A stretch of 16,175 nucleotides of DNA from the NCBI GenBank assembly GCA_012799255.1, contig JAAZLQ010000357.1, forward strand, positions 1 to 16,175, written 5' to 3'. The position numbers and the translations under genes are program-made. The DNA comes from Bacillota bacterium. GTDB taxonomy: Bacteria > Bacillota_G > Limnochordia > DTU010. The notes below the pieces were generated by a model that saw nothing but the letters and a program-made list of their open reading frames with translations, had not been told where the DNA came from and made no database searches. Below are positions 13,708-16,175 of the stretch, in pieces (the stretch's first letter is position 1; each line of letters starts with the position of its first letter).

Positions 13708-15057
13708 ATGCATGCTACGATTTATACAACGTGCAGTGAAAACAATGCTCGGATCACCATGAAAACGGAAAAAGACTTTGCTGAGGATTTAGGCAACCAG
13801 GAACTGGAGATTATAAACCTCTATCCTCAAGTTACGTTTCAAGAAATAACAGGCTTTGGTGGAGCAATTACCGAAGCCGTCGGTGTAACTTTAGGCAAAA
13901 TGCCCGAAGATATTGTGCAAAATGTGATCCAAGCCTATTTTGGTCCAGATGGGTTGGGGTACACGTTTATTCGTTCCCCTCTTGATAGTTGTGACTTTTC
14001 TCTTTCGAACTATTCTGCCGTGGAAGATGTGGAGGACGTAGAGTTTGAGACTTTTTCCATATCTCGTGATGAAAAGCATATTATCCCATATATTCAGGCT
14101 GCCAGTAGAGCTGCAGGACAACCTGTGCCCGTTATGCTGACACCGTGGTCACCGCCGGCATTCATGAAGACGAACGGCAGCAAGAACGGCGGTGGCAGGT
14201 TAAAGAAGGAGTATTATGCTGCGTGGTCAGCATATATCTGCCGTTACGTGACAGAATATCGCAATCGCGGTATAAATGCAGCCATGCTTTCAGTACAGAA
14301 TGAGCCTAACGCCAATCAAACGTGGGATAGCTGCCTCTTTTCTGCGCAGGAAGAAAAGGTCTTTTTGAGGGATTATCTTGCTCCTGCCTTACAGAATGAG
14401 GGTCTTGCAGATGTGGGTGTCTATATATGGGATCATAATAAAGAGCGCATGTTTGATCGGGCATTGGCCATTATTGATGCTGAGACGGACCCTCTTATAG
14501 AAGGTATAGCATTCCATTGGTATAGTGGAGACCATTTTGATGCTCTAAAGTTAGTAAACCAAGTTTTTCCCAATAAGAAACTGCTTTTCTCTGAAGGCTG
14601 TATTGAATACAGCCGCTTTGATGCAGATAATCAACTCCAAAGTGCCCAATTGTATGCCCATGATATGATTGGGAATTTCAACGGCGGTATGAGTACTTTT
14701 ATCGACTGGAACATCATATTAGACCAAAACGGTGGTCCAAATCATGCTCACAATTACTGTGAAGCGCCTATCATGTGTCATACGGATAGAGGAACCTTCC
14801 AAAGAAGACTCTCTTTTTACTATATTGAGCATTTTAGCCGCTACATTAAGCCTGGGGCAGTGCGAATAGGCACAACCCAGTTCACTTCTAGGTTGGAGAT
14901 TACAGCGTTTCGCAATCCTAACGATTCTTTGGTCTTGGTGATTCTGAATCAGGAAGATGATTCTATCGACTCCTTCGTTCGCCTAGATCATCAGTTGCTG
15001 TCTGTTTCATTGCCGCAGAATTCCATCAGCACAATCGTTATTCGACCGTCTAGATAA
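13708..15057 (+). CDS. Second GH30-family glycoside hydrolase, cytoplasmic, 449 aa
   Basis: Another GH30 retaining glycosidase, clearly different from the first. Landmarks are QEITGFGGAITEA (45-57), YTFIRSPLDSCDFS (85-98), MLTPWSPPAFMKTNG (143-157), the acid/base Glu199 in VQNEP (196-200), IWDHNKER (240-247) as in classical glucosylceramidase-like members, FHWYSGDHF (269-277), the nucleophile Glu296 in LFSEG (293-297), and a C-terminal beta-domain with ITAFRNPNDSLVLVILN. IWDHNK and HWYSG place it nearer the glucosylceramidase-like group than the first enzyme, where the matching places read LGTINAPG and SYQWGG. There is no signal peptide. ATG 13708 has only a weak ribosome site (AAAGTTGG), which suggests lower translation, or coupling to the gene ending 35 bases upstream. 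The pair probably attacks different linkages or stages of one imported substrate; that is inference. Confidence 0.9.
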   Translation: MHATIYTTCSENNARITMKTEKDFAEDLGNQELEIINLYPQVTFQEITGFGGAITEAVGVTLGKMPEDIVQNVIQAYFGPDGLGYTFIRSPLDSCDFSLSNYSAVEDVEDVEFETFSISRDEKHIIPYIQAASRAAGQPVPVMLTPWSPPAFMKTNGSKNGGGRLKKEYYAAWSAYICRYVTEYRNRGINAAMLSVQNEPNANQTWDSCLFSAQEEKVFLRDYLAPALQNEGLADVGVYIWDHNKERMFDRALAIIDAETDPLIEGIAFHWYSGDHFDALKLVNQVFPNKKLLFSEGCIEYSRFDADNQLQSAQLYAHDMIGNFNGGMSTFIDWNIILDQNGGPNHAHNYCEAPIMCHTDRGTFQRRLSFYYIEHFSRYIKPGAVRIGTTQFTSRLEITAFRNPNDSLVLVILNQEDDSIDSFVRLDHQLLSVSLPQNSISTIVIRPSR

Positions 15058-15066
15058 GGACAATAT

Positions 15067-15115
15067 GAAACCGGTGGGAATGGTCCGAGTGACCTGTTCT
15101 TCACCGGTTTTGCTT
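15067..15115 (+). terminator. Terminator at the end of the GH30 operon
   Basis: GAAACCGGTG pairs with CACCGGTTTT around a loop of about 25 bases (the inner part may extend through G-U pairs) and runs into TTTTGCTTT. It starts ten bases after the second GH30 stop and lies between convergent genes. Confidence 0.7.
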
Positions 15116-15165
15116 TGATGATAATGAAATCTAAATTCGATAAATGATCGAGACACCGCATAGAA

Positions 15166-15927
15166 TTAAAGGATAAGATCTATCTCCAGTCCAACGGGAC
15201 AATGATCGCTTCCCAATACATGATCATAAATTTTCGTATCAACCATCTTGTCTTTCAGTGCCTCTGATACAAGGAAGTAGTCGATTCTCCAACCAATATT
15301 CCGCTCTCTTGCCTTGGCAAAATAAGACCACCATGTATACGCATCTGTCTTGTCTGGATAGAAGTGTCTGTAGGTATCAATAAAGCCCTCATTAAGAAGA
15401 AGGGAGAACTTGTCCCGTTCTTCATCAGTAAAGCCAGCGTTTTTCCGGTTCGTGCTGGGATTTGCCAAATCTATCTCCTGATGAGCTACGTTTAGATCCC
15501 CGCACACAATCACTGGTTTCTTTTCGTTTAGACTTAAGAGGTAGGCGCGAAAGGCATCATCCCAAGTCATGCGGTAATCTAGACGAGTGAGTCCCCGCTG
15601 TGAATTGGGCGTATAAACCGTTACGAGATAAAACGTGTCATACTCCAAGGTAATGGTGCGCCCTTCGTCGTCGTGCTCTGTTTGCCCAATTCCTTTCACG
15701 ACAGATAGGGGCTTATGTTTAGTAAAAATGGCCGTACCTGAATAGCCTTTTCTTTCTGCGTAATTCCAATACTGTTCATAACCTGGCATTTCCAATTCGA
15801 TTTGGCCTTCTTGGAGCTTTATCTCCTGTACACAGAAAAAGTCACTATCTATCTTATTAAAGAAGTCCATAAATCCCTTGTTTATACAAGCCCGCAGCCC
15901 ATTTACATTCCAAGATATTAGCTTCAT
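15166..15927 (-). CDS. exoA: Exodeoxyribonuclease III (AP endonuclease), 253 aa
   Basis: Metal-dependent DNA repair nuclease of the ExoIII/APE1 (EEP) family. It cleaves 5' to abasic sites in base-excision repair and removes 3' blocking groups. All expected motifs are present: SWNVNGLRA with Asn7, VQEIKL with Glu35, VYTPNSQ with Tyr105, GDLNVAH with Asp144 and Asn146, WRIDYFLVS with Asp216, and GSDHCPV with the catalytic Asp241 and His242. The length is normal for the Gram-positive ExoA type. ATG 15925-15927 has AGGAGGCG at about 8-base spacing. It converges on the GH30 operon and is probably a separate transcription unit of the core genome. No promoter with clear hexamers was seen directly upstream. 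Confidence 0.97.
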   Translation of the reverse strand: MKLISWNVNGLRACINKGFMDFFNKIDSDFFCVQEIKLQEGQIELEMPGYEQYWNYAERKGYSGTAIFTKHKPLSVVKGIGQTEHDDEGRTITLEYDTFYLVTVYTPNSQRGLTRLDYRMTWDDAFRAYLLSLNEKKPVIVCGDLNVAHQEIDLANPSTNRKNAGFTDEERDKFSLLLNEGFIDTYRHFYPDKTDAYTWWSYFAKARERNIGWRIDYFLVSEALKDKMVDTKIYDHVLGSDHCPVGLEIDLIL

Positions 15928-16175
15928 TACAGCATCGCCTCCTGCATCGATTATGGCTTAGGTGACCACTCCTTTCGATAATCATCCCTATGATCCCTGC
16001 TGGGACTCAAATAGCGGTTTAAACTAGTTGCCCTTTCTTGTAACGCGGGGAGGTATATGAGTTGCTCATATGCCTCCTCGTTGTGTGCTCGGCATGTCTA
16101 CTGCGCCGATGGGTTGAATCAAAGTGAACAAAGACCAACCAAGAAACTGTCAGGAGAACACAACAGGCACTGAAA
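15928..16175. other. Intergenic end of window with a strong hairpin
   Basis: About 250 bases upstream of exodeoxyribonuclease III contain no convincing gene. The clear feature is a 17-bp hairpin: 16045-16061 pairs with 16065-16081, with three or four G-U pairs depending on strand, around the loop TTG. Its core is GGAGGTATATGAG pairing with CTCATATGCCTCC. No T-run follows on either strand, so it is not a standard terminator. A short open frame from GTG 16126 to the window edge has no good ribosome site. Confidence 0.5.

Noticed and set aside
16126..16175. Start of a gene running off the right edge (GTG 16126)
   Set aside because: Only 16 complete codons are visible, with no ribosome site and no family resemblance.

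Overview
The window looks like part of a Bacillota (Firmicutes) chromosome of moderate GC. The evidence is strong purine-rich Shine-Dalgarno sites (AGGAGG or GGGGAG type), GTG and TTG starts beside ATG, LacI and FtsX-type ABC families typical of that phylum, and intrinsic terminators. The sugar-binding protein has an ordinary signal peptide and no lipobox cysteine, which is unusual for a monoderm Bacillota. It leaves open a deep or diderm lineage, but the sequence does not settle this.

Left part (1-3410): the last 44 codons of a sensor histidine kinase (+) converge on a two-gene ABC operon on the minus strand. That operon encodes a LolD/MacB-type ATPase and an 843-residue FtsX-type permease, joined by an ATGA overlap. 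A 26-bp palindrome separates the converging genes. A 7-5-7 dyad overlaps the -10 box of the ABC operon and is a likely operator.

Middle part (3420-7885): about 4.5 kb of gene debris, all on the plus strand. It holds an ABC-2-type ATPase remnant without Walker B and signature, its badly decayed membrane partner, an HTH-M78 (ImmA/IrrE-like) gene that has lost its HExxH region, an MntA-type antitoxin with one in-frame TAG, two separate heads of its HepT toxin partner, a second ABC ATPase head, and an uncharacterised gene with a one-base frameshift. One gene in this zone is intact, a GNAT acetyltransferase. A 35-bp exact direct repeat (41 bp with one mismatch), offset by exactly 850 bp, covers the mntA/hepT junction on both sides of the GNAT gene and shows that duplication and deletion shaped the region.

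Right part (8148-15115): a compact and intact carbohydrate locus. A LacI-family regulator has a textbook promoter with a perfect 14-bp CG-centred palindrome just downstream. It is followed by a family-1 solute-binding protein, two MalF/MalG-type permeases, and two different GH30 glycoside hydrolases without signal peptides. The likely logic is that the regulator senses a sugar, the ABC importer takes up a glycoside or oligosaccharide, and the two cytoplasmic GH30 enzymes hydrolyse it. No ATPase for the importer is present, so a shared MsmK/UgpC-type ATPase elsewhere is implied. A 12-bp hairpin without a U-tract lies between the binding protein and the first permease and probably sets their expression ratio. 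A terminator closes the operon.

Right end (15166-16175): exodeoxyribonuclease III on the minus strand, then about 250 bases with one strong 17-bp hairpin and no recognisable gene. I did not find a clearly new biological system. The most notable items are the tandem cytoplasmic GH30 locus and the toxin-antitoxin/ABC debris field with its 850-bp-offset repeat.
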